Source of the DNA: Nomia melanderi
Taxonomy: Eukaryota; Arthropoda; Insecta; Hymenoptera; Halictidae
Length of the DNA stretch: 64,000 nucleotides
Direction: 5' to 3'
Assembly: GCF_051020985.1 (NCBI RefSeq)
Contig: NC_135000.1
Span: 1,984,001-2,048,000, forward strand
Below the pieces are notes generated by a model. The model did no database searches and was not told where the DNA came from. It saw only the letters and a program-made list of their open reading frames with translations. Positions within the stretch are counted from its first letter, which is position 1. Each line of letters opens with the position of its first letter. Shown piece by piece: positions 1-10,861 of the stretch. The position numbers were made by a program, and so were the translations under genes.

Positions 1-380
1 TCGCGTATTCAACTAACATAAAAATTGGACTTGACGTCTTCAGTTCGCATGTATTAAATAAAAGTACATTTAACAAAAAAATCACTTAATTATCAAGTAG
101 CTTTATGGTTCAAAATCAAAAATCCACTGAAAAATTTATTAAAAACGTGTGGATAATTTAAATTACAGGTAGTTCACTGAAAAGTCCGTTACTTAATTTC
201 ATGAAATACATCGTACATATAGATAGATGGATACTTTCGCGAGTAACGGTAAATCGACGTTGAAACGAGTGTGTGGGGGTGTGTGTGTGGTGCTGTTCAC
301 GCTCGACGTTCCCGCGGGTGCCACTCAAAAAACACATGGGTGAGGCAAAAATACAAAAAACTTGGTCTCACGATCATCGG

Positions 381-492
381 TGTGTGTGTATGTTTGTTTA
401 TTTGTTTGTTTGTTTGTTTGTTTGTTTGTTTGCTTGTTTGTTTGTATGCATGTATGTATGTATGTATGTATGTATGCATATGTGTGTGTGTG
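381..492. repeat. Compound microsatellite (TTTG)n-(TATG)n-(TG)n
   Basis: A run of tttg repeats passes into tatg/catg repeats and then tg repeats. All six reading frames stay open through it, so the overlapping ORFs here are artefacts of 4-bp periodicity. Confidence 0.95.
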
Positions 493-1809
493 TCGGTGTC
501 CATGTGTGAGTGTTTGTCTCCCTCTCGTTAAACACTCAGCTCTCGAGGACAAAAACGAAAAAAAAAGAAACATAAACGTGGTGGTGTTCCTCGACGTTTC
601 GATCGACGGAACTGTAAAGCGAAAGACGACCGCCACCGAAAGCTCGACGGGGGGAACGGGGTTGAAACAAAGAAAATTTTTCGGGAGGAACGCGATTCGA
701 GACCTCGCGTGCTCGACGGCTCAATTGCTTCACTATCGAATTAATTGTTTTTCAAATCAGTTGCTTCACTGGTGAATTTCATAAAAAGTTCATTTAATTA
801 TTGGTTGAATGGAATATTGAATTTAATTGAAATTAGTTCAAATTAATTTAATTATTGAATGCCCCGAGTTTTCATGTGCATTCAAGTTTTTAAGAATGCG
901 ATTGGAAAAGTAGAATAGCGATACAAAATGGTTTTCCTTAAGGGATGTTATAAGGTTAACACTTTCGATAAATGTATAAATATCGTATAAATATTTACTT
1001 TTTGATGCGGTAAATTTATAATTGTAAATACGTGTCTACTACTGTCATTTGAAAAGTTACTCTATAAAATTTTTCATATTTCAACGTTTGAAATTGTCCG
1101 AGACGTAATGTTAGCATTTTTGAGAAATCCGTTGAACCGTCCAGACATTGGAAGACCGTCGACAACGCGAGATTCGAATCTCAAAAGAAAAAGAAGTTAC
1201 GGAACGTCAAAGAATCTCAAAAGTGAAACAAGGAAACAGAAAGAAACTCGAAAATGATCGTAGAAGAATTACGGGACGCGGTCGTGTTCCGACGGACACG
1301 TGTTCAAATCGATTTCGACCAAAAACTGAAAAATTCATTTTGTCTAATTCATCTGTTAAATTATTTTATCGAAATGATGAAAAGAAATAAAATACAGTAG
1401 AACAGCCTATAACGCGACAGGTATGTTCCATGTAACAAGGATATCACATATTATTTAATTATTATTTGAATACTATTTAAAATTTATAAAATTATTATTT
1501 TTCACTAGTTTTTCCATCGCGTTACACCAGGTCCTACTGTATCTATAAAAATTTCAAATCTTCCAAAATTCCGCGTCCGGGAACCCGACCGCACAAAATA
1601 AAAGAAAATGCAAACCTAGCGCCACAGAAGAAAATACGGTAAGTTGGATAGAGATGGTTCACATTTTCAAAAGTACCATTGTTCCATAATAGAAACAGAA
1701 ATATATTTATAAAACTGGACGCGTATAAGAATAATAGTTAAATAGATGTCCATAGAAGATTCGATATAGAGGACAACTTTCATCAAGGAACAATGCAACT
1801 CATCCTACA

Positions 1810-2277
1810 TTAACACTAAAACTACCAGAAGGGTCAAAATGACTCATTCCTGATGTCTTTTTTTAACAATTATTAAAAAGATTACAGATGTTTCTCTGGA
1901 AAATAATTGAAAAAATTGATTTGGCAATACGCAAACTGAAAGATAAATCCATTAACTCCTTGCCTTATAACGTGTCAGACACGCGTTGAAAATTTCAAAC
2001 CAAATTCGACAAATTTAAGTGTTACTTATTAACTTCTAACATAAATTACGTGTTACTTGTCTATTATTAATCTCTAACCATTAGAGTAAACATAAACACA
2101 AAATTAGTAATAAATTTGTTTCTTTTTCTACTAAATTATCATCTACAATGTTGTTTTATCAAGCATACTCGAGGAATAAATCATAAGGCAAGAGGTTAAA
2201 GTCCCAATAGACGCACGCTTGAACCTTCTACATCGAAATTCCAAAAAGTCAATTTAACTCGGTAGTTTCAGTGTCAA
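1810..2277. mobile_element. TTAA element family B copy, interrupted (B1)
   Basis: The left end reads TTAACACTAAAACTACC followed by GTCAAAATGACTCATT. The right end is the inverted form, ggtagtttcagtgtcaa. The interior matches an uninterrupted copy at 40561-40732. A family A element (1952-2199) is inserted at the internal TTAA. Confidence 0.8.
1952..2199. mobile_element. TTAA element family A copy (A1), nested in B1
   Basis: This 248-bp element is flanked by TTAA on both sides. The left end is TTAActccttgccttataacgtgtcagac and the right end is aaatcataaggcaagaggTTAA. The ends are short inverted repeats and there is no ORF. The host sequence is B1. The same internal position in the copy at 40561-40732 carries a single TTAA (40649-40652), so the pair shows the empty and filled site. 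Confidence 0.85.
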
Positions 2278-2652
2278 CATCAACAATTCACTCAACACTA
2301 TCTCAACCAGAGTTCAAATAACCTACTAATTCCCAGTTCAATAAACAGATCTGCGTACGAACTCAATACAACGACCCTCCACTCTCCCGAACAGCGAACC
2401 ATCTCGAAAAACCACCCTACCAATCCCCGCTAGTAGCGCCAGGTCGGAACCAACCGAAACCGCGGAAACCATGAAACCACAGAGAAAATAGTACAAGAAA
2501 AATGCTCGCAGAGCGGAAGAAAACACAAAAGGAACCCAAAAAACAAAACACATCCGACCGTAAAAAGAAGGTGAACCAAAGAACCAAAGAAACATGGAGC
2601 CCGAAAAGGGAGAAGACAGGTAAGAGAGGTGTCGGGTAGGCGTGCCGCTTAC

Positions 2653-3215
2653 CGGCGGACGTCCTCGACTTGTTCCTGGGCTTTTGCTGCTGCTGCTGCT
2701 GCGCGGACGGCGAACCCGGCGTATTAGCGTGCGCGTGACCGACCAACAACTTCGAGTCGACGTTTACGCCGGCCACGCCGGTCGCGTTCCCGGCCGCCGC
2801 CGCCGCCGCCGCAGCCGCGGCCCCGGCGGCGTGGTGTCCGCCGAAGATGCTGGCTACCCCGCCGCCGGCGCCGGCACCGTTGTGCGGGTTGTGCGACGAG
2901 GACGACGAGGACGACGAGGTGGCCGCGTGATGATGGTGATGGTGATGGTGGTGGGTGGTACTAGGATACTGCAGGTGCTGGTACATGTTATACGCGTTGC
3001 TCGCCGGGTCGTACTGGGACCCGGAATGATGGCTGTTCGAGGCAGCCGCAGCGGCCGCGGCCGCGGCGGCGGCGGCAGCGGCGGCCGCGTAATTGTCCCT
3101 GCACGACGGCGAACTCGCACCACCGCCACCACCACCCCCGCCACCGGCCGCCACACCGTTTCCCTGATACGTGGCCTCCTGCTGTTGTTGTTGCTGCTGC
3201 TGTTGTTGCTGCTGT

Positions 3216-3257
<42 letters not shown>

Positions 3258-3942
3258 GCGGTGCTCGCCTGTTGGCTGCCCGATTGGTTATTACCTTCTC
3301 GCTGTTTCACCTGGCCGCTCGCCGTCCCGCCGTTCCCGGTCCCGTTGCCGGCGTTGCCCGCGCCAGTGGTCCCGTTGTGCTGCTGATGCGGCGGGGACGG
3401 AGCGCCGTGATGGTGTCCCAGCATCACGCTCGGCTTCACGTCGCACGAGCTGGCTCCCGAGCCGCCCAACGCGTCCTGGTGGTGCATGAACGCGCCCATC
3501 ACCGCCGCGTGCGCCACTGCCGCTTGGTACTCGCTGCTGGCGCCGCTGCCTAGGCTGGACAAGGGGTTGCTCGCGTTGTTCGCGTTGTTGTTCGCCGCCG
3601 AGCTGTTGTTGTTGTTCGTGCTGGACGTGGTGCTGGCCGTGATGCTGTCCGGCGTCGCGTCCTTCGGTGGTGTCGGCGGGAACGAGAATAAGTGGTGGCC
3701 ACCGGCGCCACCGTGGCTGGATAGGCTACCGGTGCTAGAAGGTAGCGAGCCTAGGGGACTTTGGGGCTTGTCGTCGGCTACGCCACCCCCGCCGGAACCG
3801 GCCGTCGTTGGGAACCCCCATGGGGTCTTCGTGGTGTCCGTGCCGCTGCCGGGGAGCCAAGGGTGCAGCACCGAACTGTGGAAGTGCGGACGACAGACCT
3901 GGCTCACCGGCCCGCTCGTCACGCCGCTGCTAGACATCCTTG
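2653..3942 (-). CDS. grn: Grain-type GATA factor, second coding exon (N-terminal activation region)
   Basis: This large internal exon (1290 bp, phase 1 in and phase 1 out) encodes residues 64-493. The acceptor is ...gttgttccag at 3943-3944. The donor is GTAAGC (complement of 2647-2652). Residues 77-94 (SQVCRPHFH...LHPWLP) and 146-163 (HHLFSFPPTPPKDATPDS) match blocks shared by vertebrate GATA2/3 and insect Grain. The exon ends QKPRNKSRTSA plus G, matching the region just before the first zinc finger (expected next residues: E-G-R-E-C). Low-complexity runs lie between: 26 Gln (293-318), 16 Ala (349-364), 9 His (394-402) followed by 8 Ser, and a 10-Ala run near 437-446. No zinc finger is in this exon. 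Pannier and Serpent are less likely because they lack this combination of blocks. The long plus-strand ORFs here are shadows of the repeats. Confidence 0.93.
3041..3088 (-). repeat. Polyalanine-coding repeat in grn
   Basis: Sixteen alanine codons use mixed third positions and form a GC-rich stretch. A second ten-alanine run lies at 2792-2821. Long alanine runs are common in insect developmental transcription factors and may act in repression or phase behaviour (family knowledge, not shown here). Confidence 0.85.
3179..3256 (-). repeat. Polyglutamine-coding repeat in grn
   Basis: There are twenty-six consecutive glutamine codons, a mixture of CAG and CAA with no pure CAG run longer than four. 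The mixture argues for a selected or ancient tract rather than a recent slippage expansion. A second, six-glutamine run lies just before the KPRNKSR segment. Polymorphism in length between individuals would be expected. Confidence 0.9.
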
Positions 3943-4028
3943 CTGGAACAACGATAGGGCACATGGTGAACGGATTGTAAAGACGTTGCCACTCTGGGGA
4001 GGAGTCAGTTGGGGAGTTGCGCGGTTCT

Positions 4029-4300
4029 TTGATCCCTTGCACTATGAGTTCTTTGTGAACTGGGATCGATGTACTTTGTTATTAACGCTAAAACTACCGA
4101 ATTAGAAACACATTCGTAACTTAAGTACTTGGAAAATATACAGTCTGGAATGGATCAACTTCATCCGTCCAGTAGTTTTAGTGTTAATAATTTATTGGAA
4201 ATAAGGGAAAATTCCTTATTCTATGTCAACGTGTGCTGTAAGTATGTAATCATTAATGACAGGAATGATATGTCATTTGCATTCAAACGGGGAGGATTTC
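4029..4300. mobile_element. Family A copy (A2) interrupted by a small TTAA element
   Basis: The left end (ttgatcccttgcactatgagttc) and the interior match the uninterrupted family A copy at 40785-41023. A 106-bp insertion (4082-4187) splits it. The right end is eroded, so the end coordinate is approximate. Confidence 0.65.
4082..4187. mobile_element. Small TTAA element with family B ends (B4), nested in A2
   Basis: This 106-bp insertion runs from TTAACGCTAAAACTACC to gtagttttagtgTTAA. It has near-perfect inverted ends and no coding capacity. Family A sequence resumes directly after the second TTAA (taatttattgg). Confidence 0.8.
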
Positions 4301-4575
4301 GAACGGAGCTTGAGAAGTATGAATATTACTGAATTCTTTTGAATTTAAGTTAAATGTTATTCCTCTGTAATCAATTTTTATATTTTATTTCTTGCGATAT
4401 ACTTTATTATTATAAAATTATCGTTGTTACGTAGCAGAAAATAAATATGAAAAATATGAATGCATGCAAAATCTCTGTGAAGATTCCACTAAGAACAATT
4501 GCAAATGTAAATATATGAAAATCTGAATAAGATCCAGCCATCTCACCCAAAAGTACGTTAAATATAGTAGACGTG

Positions 4576-4770
4576 TAAGGTAGACCAAGCTGAATCGGAA
4601 GGAAATTAGAATCTGTTCTACATTTGTTATACTATATTTGTCACTTCTTGTTTCTTATTCGTTGTAGAAAGATTTCAAAATTCTTTTCTACTTTCTACTA
4701 TTAATAATCAAGTATTTTTATTTGTTTACTATCGAATAAAAGGTGATCCGGTTCAACTCGATCTACCCTA
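4576..4770. mobile_element. Short inverted-repeat element, TA-ended
   Basis: The ends read TAaGGTAGACCAAGCTGAATCGG and the inverted CCGGTTCAACTCGATCTACCCTA. There are about 195 bp of A+T-rich, noncoding sequence. The ends resemble those of the fold-back element at 54265-54628. Confidence 0.55.
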
Positions 4771-4900
4771 ACGCGGTTGACCCCTTGCACGGCTATTTAG
4801 CCGGGCAAATCCAAGCCATAATTGTAGCGATCGACGCTGGCCAAAGTGGCAGAGGAAAGCCACAGAAGGGGTAGAGAATGACGCTTTTAGACCACAAGTA

Positions 4901-5040
4901 TCACTCGTGACATTAATGTTTGGTCTGAAATTGACTTCTGAAAGTGTCCTCGAGTCTCACTCGTGACATTCATGTTTAGCCTGAAATTGACTTCTGAAAG
5001 TATCCTCGAGCCTCATTTGTGACATTTGTATTTAATCTTA
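4901..5040. repeat. 56-bp tandem repeat, about 2.5 copies
   Basis: A unit beginning tcactcgtgacatt... with tctgaaattgacttctgaaag inside starts at 4901, 4957 and 5013. The third copy is decayed. Confidence 0.85.
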
Positions 5041-5389
5041 GAGTGTAATGACGAGTGAGACTCATTAACCTAGTGTAGAGGATTAGGTTTTCTATTAATT
5101 TCATCTCGTGGGTTGATCACGCTACTGTCTTCCAACATGTTAGCGTCTGCAACAACCATTTTTTTGGACCTATCTTTCATAGTCTTCTAACCTCAAAGTT
5201 TTTACTTTGGCACTGACAGTTTAAGTACACTAGAACCCAAGACTTCCGCATTTATTTCAAAGCGGAACAATCAGGTTTGATAATTAAGATTGAGTAGAAA
5301 ACTAAATATTTCTTCCTAATTTTCTCGTGATGAAAATTTTAAATTGAATCCGACAAATCTGCCATTTATTAATTTTTAACAAAAGATCT

Positions 5390-5433
5390 AGTATTTAGCA
5401 CAGTTGAGAAATAAATCATAGGGCAAGCGGTTA
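5390..5433. mobile_element. Family A end fragment
   Basis: This is a right-end signature: cacagttgagaaataaatcatagggcaagcggTTAA. No clear partner end is seen upstream, so it is a partial copy. Confidence 0.5.
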
Positions 5434-5936
5434 ATCGTAGAATTTAATTAAAAGAATCTCTAACAATGCTCGCAATAAAATCAAATAACGAGTATACTCA
5501 AACGCATTCCAAATGCATCTACAATATATCCCAACAAAAACCTAAAGCAGAACGAAGAATTACATGTTTATATGTAAAAATAAGTAATCGATCGTTTAAA
5601 GAATCAGCATCACTTCGATTTTAAGATGACGTGTACACTCGTCGAACGCAGTTAACTGGTCAGACGCCTTTCAGCTCTAACGAAACAACTAACCGCAGTC
5701 CACTAGCCCTCATTACGAAACAATTCTTAATCCTTTATCTCCCCTGCCAGGGAATACTCTGATCGCCGTATCGGTAGCCATCGCGCGTCGTTAAGCATAA
5801 TGTACCGGGTCGGTCAAAAAATCCACTGCTTCTCCTATCAGCGTTAAATCGTGCGCGTAACGATCGCACACGGTGCACTCGTTTCACGCGTATTCTTCCT
5901 TTGCGCTCTGCCGAACGGTGCTAACCACCCGATAAA

Positions 5937-6300
5937 TATTATTATTATTATCATTATCATTATTATTGCGTGTCCTTGTCCGCTTTCCCTCGGTCCCGGG
6001 AACCGGTATACGGCGTGTAACGGTCGATGAGTCGCGACGAGCGCCGCGGCGCACGTCCGAACATGGAGATCGCGGACCAGCGGAAAGAGGATCTTGTAAC
6101 GGCGATCGTTACCAGGCCGAACCAGGGAACCTGATTCGTGCGTGCGCAGAATGATCGGCTTTTACGCCGATCGTAAAGCCACCTAATTGCAGGAGACATC
6201 TTAATTAAGCGCGAGAGGCAGCCCTCTAGCCTCGGGTCGAGCGCCAGCTATTATTCCGCCCCCACCGCGCCACCCTCACGGATTAATCTCTCGAGACTCC
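5937..6300. other. ATT microsatellite followed by a CpG-rich island
   Basis: A short (ATT)n run at 5937-5967 leads into about 330 bp rich in CpG (cgcgacgagcgccgcggcgcacg). Two overlapping ORFs of 60-78 codons on opposite strands have no recognisable domain. I read this as a candidate intronic regulatory island, not a gene. Confidence 0.4.
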
Positions 6301-6493
6301 GCCTACGATTCAGAATTTCCGATTTCTTCGTGGATTCGTCGGTGAATCTTGAATTTATGGTTTGCTTTTATTGTTTATTTCATATTTTGTGTTCCCATCG
6401 GTACCCTCGGTAGTCGTTTGATCTATCGAAACTTCGCCGACGTTTCAGAATGTTCAATATTTTCGTGAATCTTGGATTTATGGGTAACGGAAT

Positions 6494-6712
6494 TTAACCT
6501 TTACCACAATATTTTTTATTGTAAATATACATTGTCCTAGACGAAATATTGACAGTGTTAACTTTTTGAATGAATTAAGGGATATAACTATTTAGTTTTA
6601 TATGTCATGTGCTGACATTTCGGTCAATGTTTAATATTGAATTTTTTATTTTAGTGCTTCGTTGTGATTGGATCAATGGCGACCAAGAGTCGAATGTCGA
6701 GTGTAAAGAGTT
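6494..6712. mobile_element. Family D-like TTAA element, decayed
   Basis: It starts taacctttaccac and ends ggcgaccaagagtcgaatgtcgagtgtaaagagttt. The latter part matches the end at 34090-34136. TTAA at the ends is not intact. Confidence 0.4.
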
Positions 6713-6718
6713 TGAGTA

Positions 6719-6805
6719 TAAATAATAATAACATCAATAATGAATAATAATAATAAATAATAATAATAGTAATAGTAATATTAATAATAATTAATAATAA
6801 TAGTA
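6719..6805. repeat. (AAT)n microsatellite
   Basis: Imperfect aat/taa repeats with interspersed agt triplets, about 85 bp. Confidence 0.9.
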
Positions 6806-6949
6806 TTCATATCTCTATTTTTATTTTCATTTCCATTTCCATCTCAATTTCTATTTACACCTCTACTGAAATTTCCAGAACCTCAACAGATTAAAATCAA
6901 ACTGTCCATCGATAACCCATCCCTTTACTCTCAACTCTCAACTTTCCTC

Positions 6950-7450
6950 CTCCCAATTACACGCTCCAGACCTCTCCGCGCCGGGGCCGAACGTGTTCCC
7001 CCTCCCGCCGAGCAAAAACGGGGAGCCAAAGGAGAATTAAAAAAAGAAACGGGCGAAACGGCCACTTCGCACTCTATCCGCGGTAAAAAACTTCCTCCTC
7101 GCTGAAGGATATTTATCACTGTTCTCCCGCCCTTCGCTTTTTCCCCTGGTTCGCTGTAGAAGAACTTTTCCCACCCCCGTCCGCCGCGTTTCTCTTCGCT
7201 GGCGAACGTTCTCGCGTCCGTTATCTCGACGATATTGCTGAAATTGTTTCGGCCAAGGCTGGAGGAGGGCGGCACGGCGGGGAGAAGAGATTCATGGGCA
7301 GTTTTCTTCGCGGCGAATTTATAAAACCCATCTGCGGAACGATCGCGATCCATAAATCGCGGGCCTTATGATCGCCGGTCGTTGAACGTGGCACGCGCGC
7401 CGCCAGTAAATTTTCGAGAGCTGGCTGGCGCGTCTGAAAACGGCGAAAAA
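6950..7450. other. CpG-rich intronic island
   Basis: This stretch is C+G-rich relative to its surroundings, with cgcgcgccgcc-type words. A minus-strand ORF of 140 codons (6931-7353) starts MDRDRS and has no domain I recognise. It could be an enhancer, or an exon of an unrecognised gene with weak support. Confidence 0.35.
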
Positions 7451-7740
7451 CGTCGCGTAAGGAACGAACTTTAGTTTTTGGTCCTTAGGACTGTTGTCAG
7501 TGCAATTTGGTAGCGTGAATAAATAGCTTGATGTGTTAGTTATACTCCTTCGCGCTCGATTTATTGTCAACGTTGTTGGGTGTAAACTTGTATTTATTTT
7601 TCGGTAAATGAATTAAAGTAATTCACTACGGTAGAATTCAACGTTTCATATTTGTTTTATTTATTATTATTATAATCAGATTTAATCTTTATGATCTTTT
7701 ACAGTGTGTACTTTTTTTAAACGAATCCTATAATAAACTT

Positions 7741-7815
7741 GTATTGGCATCTCGAGTGCAAATTCTCGTATTGGCATCTCGAGTGCAAATTCTCGTATTG
7801 ACATACGAGTGCAAA
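7741..7815. repeat. 27-bp tandem repeat
   Basis: Two exact 27-bp units (7741-7767, 7768-7794), starting gtattggcatctcgagtgc, are followed by a partial third. The unit contains cgagtgcaaa, the family D end word, so the array may derive from an element end. Confidence 0.9.
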
Positions 7816-7819
7816 ATGT

Positions 7820-8960
7820 TAAGATACTATTTAGTAAACGTAGATATTACTGAATTCCTTTGAATTCTAATTAAATATTATTCTTGTGTTTATAATACTG
7901 TGGAGCAAAGGTGATGTAGAATATGCTTACAATTTTGTTCTGTTCTTCAAAAATTATTAGTGATAAAGCATATAGTTTTGTTGGTCATAGTTGAGAAAGA
8001 AAAACGCTTTTTCCTAATAAATACTATTAAACGCATTACACGGTGAATGTTCCCTATATTTCTTTCGTGTCGTGTTTATTTTCTGCAATATTGCATTTTT
8101 CAAGTAAGGCAGTCCTTAAAAAGCCTATTGATAGTGATCTGGTGAACACAGTACTCAGGAGTTCTCTTCTTTTATTATTTTACTGGTTTGTTGCGGTGCT
8201 TTACGCACGGAAACTGGATTATTTCATTTAATTTCATTTATTCGTTGGAAAGATATTTTATACATACAGTAGACTGTGTTATAATCGTAGTATTACAAGT
8301 GCTTAGGTAAATGCACTTAGAACTACAACAGTTATAGTACAACAGTTAACGAGATGGAAGAATTATACGAATAACGAGTAAACATTTATTTAAGTCGATT
8401 CTGCAGGAAGCCACGTAACAATTCGAAAGGAATTCTGAACTGTTGTTTAGAAAGAATAAATTACTTGATTATTTCAACCCTCTACTCTGCAAAGGCGTCG
8501 CAACAGTGACATGCATATTTTATTAACTATTATTAACCGTTATTTCACTTGCAAAAATAATATTCTTTACAACAAAAGTTCCAATAGTAAAAGAAAAATA
8601 AACCAAATTTGTATTTTAACACAGATGCTTTCGAACTACTCTTAAAATTTGAATTATTATATAATTTCTTAGTTTCTAAAAACGATATGCTGAAAACAGC
8701 TTGGAAATATTGGTAAGTCTGAATGCCTTCCGTTCTTTCATAAAACGAAGTTTTCAACAAAATCAGTGAAAGAAACTTAAATAAAAGCAAAGACAAAAAC
8801 TGATAAACTTATTACTCGGACAATATAAGAATTGACAGAAAGTTAAATGGACGAAAGAAAATACAGACTTCCGACTTTCAGTGAAAGACAACCAAAGGTT
8901 TCCAACACAGCGACAGACCGCTTTTCCTCTCGATTTTCTCGGCCGATCGGCCTGACTCCA
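7820..8960. other. A+T-rich intronic stretch, nothing recognised
   Basis: ORFs of 62-83 codons on either strand have no recognisable domain and are made of low-complexity A+T-rich codons. No clear repeat structure is seen. Confidence 0.4.
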
Positions 8961-8984
8961 GAAACCGGGACATGACCCAGCCAC

Positions 8985-9330
8985 GCTCGCGAAACGAAAC
9001 GAAACGAAACGCGATCGCGGAACGATAAAACGATCCCTCTCGAGGGGATCTACGCGCGCGATCTAGATCGCGGCCGGCCCGTTCGATCGGTTACTCGATC
9101 GCGACGAGCCGGCCAGACGGCCGGCCGGTACGCCCACGCGCGCTGAAAATATTCGATCCAATAAGTTACAGCGCGCCGCGCGCGCAGCATTCCGACCGGT
9201 TCATATACCGAGATAATTGACTCGTCTCGCGGCAGATCGAGCCGAGCGATACCAAGCGCGACGGATTTCGCGATTCCGCTTCCGAGGATTCCGTTCAGAG
9301 AGAACGGGGCGAAGAAAGAGAGAAGCAGAC
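8985..9330. other. CpG-rich intronic island
   Basis: There are dense gatcgcg and ggccggc words, and a short run of gaaac repeats at 8991-9010. It contains many palindromic CpG words and no domain-bearing ORF. Confidence 0.35.
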
Positions 9331-9335
9331 GTTAA

Positions 9336-10045
9336 ATTCTGGTACAATGATTCTCTTGGTGTGCCTTTGAAAATTCTTCTTGATATGTTATTGTTCATAT
9401 GTTACATTTTTATTATTTTGGAATAATTAAGAAAGAGAGGGAGAGAGAGACAGAGAAAGAAAAGGGAGAGAGACAGGTAACTTTTGGTATAATGATATTT
9501 TTGGTATGCCTTTGAAAACTGCTGTTGATGTGTTATTGTTCATATGTTAAATTTTAATTGTTTGGGAATAAATAAGAAAGAGATACAGAGAGAGGCAGCT
9601 GGAAAATTTTGGTATAATGATTTTTTGATGAGACTATAAAAATTGCTATTGATATATTGTTCTTATGTTACTTTTAAATTGCTTGGAAATAATTATAATA
9701 AAAGAAGTGTCGACTAAGAATATGTTGAATAAGAATATTTATCCACGTACGTAATTAGACGACGAATCGTTAAATCGTTAATAATTATTACTAGTAATTA
9801 ATTCTAATAAGATTTCTCTTTGTTATGAAAGAAGAAGTAGTATTATATGAAACATTCGATATTCTCGTGCACATAAATGTTCTAACCCTCGATGTAATGT
9901 ATTTTTTGTTACGCCTATAAAAATTTCTATCGACATGTTTTCGTGAATGTTATCTTTAAACTATTTAAAAATGATTATAATAAAAAAAGCGTTAACGAAT
10001 AAAATTACTTAGCAACGTAAGTAACTAGATGAGGATTCGTTAGCA
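9336..10045. repeat. Degenerate tandem repeat, about 145-bp unit
   Basis: The motif ggtacaatgatt...gcctttgaaaattcttcttgatatgttattgttcatatgtta recurs near 9340, 9483, 9610 and, more decayed, 9890. The first copies are separated by gagagag tracts. Associated tails (gtaattagacgacgaatcgttaaatcg) recur near 9750, 10015 and 11130. Confidence 0.75.
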
Positions 10046-10319
10046 TAAAAATAAATAACAAATTAGCATAAAAATGTTTAACATAAAAATTCAGAAATCA
10101 ATTTTTAAATTTATCTCTCCATCTATAAAAAGATAAACGTTTACAGTTAATAATCTCCCGAACAATAAGAAACATAAAAAAATCAACCGATTTCACTGCT
10201 CGAACCGGAGAATTCCTTTCAAACCGTACACTACCCATACAAAAACCAACAAAAACAGAAAAGAAAAATCTTCCAATTTCGACAGGCATGGTTTCCTACG
10301 AGAACTCTTGAATTCCCTT

Positions 10320-10720
10320 TCCCCCGCAGCGGGGCGCGTGGTCTGGCAGAGAAATCGAATGTTATCTCGATTCCGCGGCAAGAGCCGCGCGAAAATTCGT
10401 ACCGACGAAACGTGCCGTGTACACAGAGGCCGCGTGAATGGCGTTTCCCGGCGATGAATCCTCTCCATTCACGCGGCGCGCCGAAATTTTATCTCGCGAC
10501 ACGCCTCGATTTATCCGCCGTGAATGGGAACTGGACTCGCGGGCCGCGGTATCTCGTGGTATCTCGCCGGATTTGGTCGGCGTTCGACATCAAAGCGGCC
10601 ACTTCGAATAATTAGCCGCCCGGAGCGTGTATGTATCGCGAGCAGGCGTCGCGCGAGAGTTCAAAGGATTCAAAGAGCGCTTTCAAAGGACGAGGCGGTC
10701 GGTAGATAAGAGCGGGGCGG
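10320..10720. other. CpG-rich intronic island
   Basis: The island is rich in cgcg words. A gataag GATA motif lies at its right edge (gtagataagagcgg). Opposite-strand ORFs of 60-91 codons have no recognisable domain. Confidence 0.35.
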
Positions 10721-10861
10721 GAGGAGAAGGGGGTAGATCATTGGGAATAGCGGAAAGGGAAGGAGAGAGGTGAAGGGGGAGGTTGACGGAGAAATTTAAG
10801 CGTTTGGTTTTCGATTTGTTAGCGATTTTCGAATTGGTTATTTAGTTAGTTATTTAGTTTT

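Larger units (their letters stand above)
1..2652 (-). other. grn: Start of the next grn intron
   Basis: This is intron sequence downstream of the donor at 2652. I looked on the minus strand for the exon encoding the first GATA finger (C-x2-C-x17-C-N-A-C) and found none, so the finger exons lie left of the window. The stretch holds a tetranucleotide microsatellite (381-492), a CpG-richer patch at 540-720, and nested TTAA elements (1810-2277). Nothing else is recognised. Confidence 0.7.

Noticed and set aside
271..775. Cysteine/valine-rich ORFs
   Set aside because: Produced by a 4-bp microsatellite that leaves all frames open.
2417..2652. Continuation of the minus-strand frame beyond KPRNKSRTSA (FSLFGLHVSLVLWF...)
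   Set aside because: It lies past a strong GTAAGC donor exactly where GATA proteins continue into the zinc finger. The read-through is hydrophobic A+T-rich intron sequence.
1..2652. GATA zinc-finger exon
   Set aside because: Searched by eye for C-x2-C and CNAC-type codons on the minus strand and found none; the exon is expected left of the window.
2642..3553. 303-codon plus-strand ORF with long leucine and arginine runs
   Set aside because: It is the antisense reading of the Q/A/H-coding repeats in the grn exon; the minus-strand frame has conserved GATA blocks and good splice sites.
3943..4042. Upstream extension of the exon 2 frame (MQGIKEPRN...)
   Set aside because: It starts at GTG, not ATG, and lies before the acceptor. 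It also overlaps the left end of a family A element.
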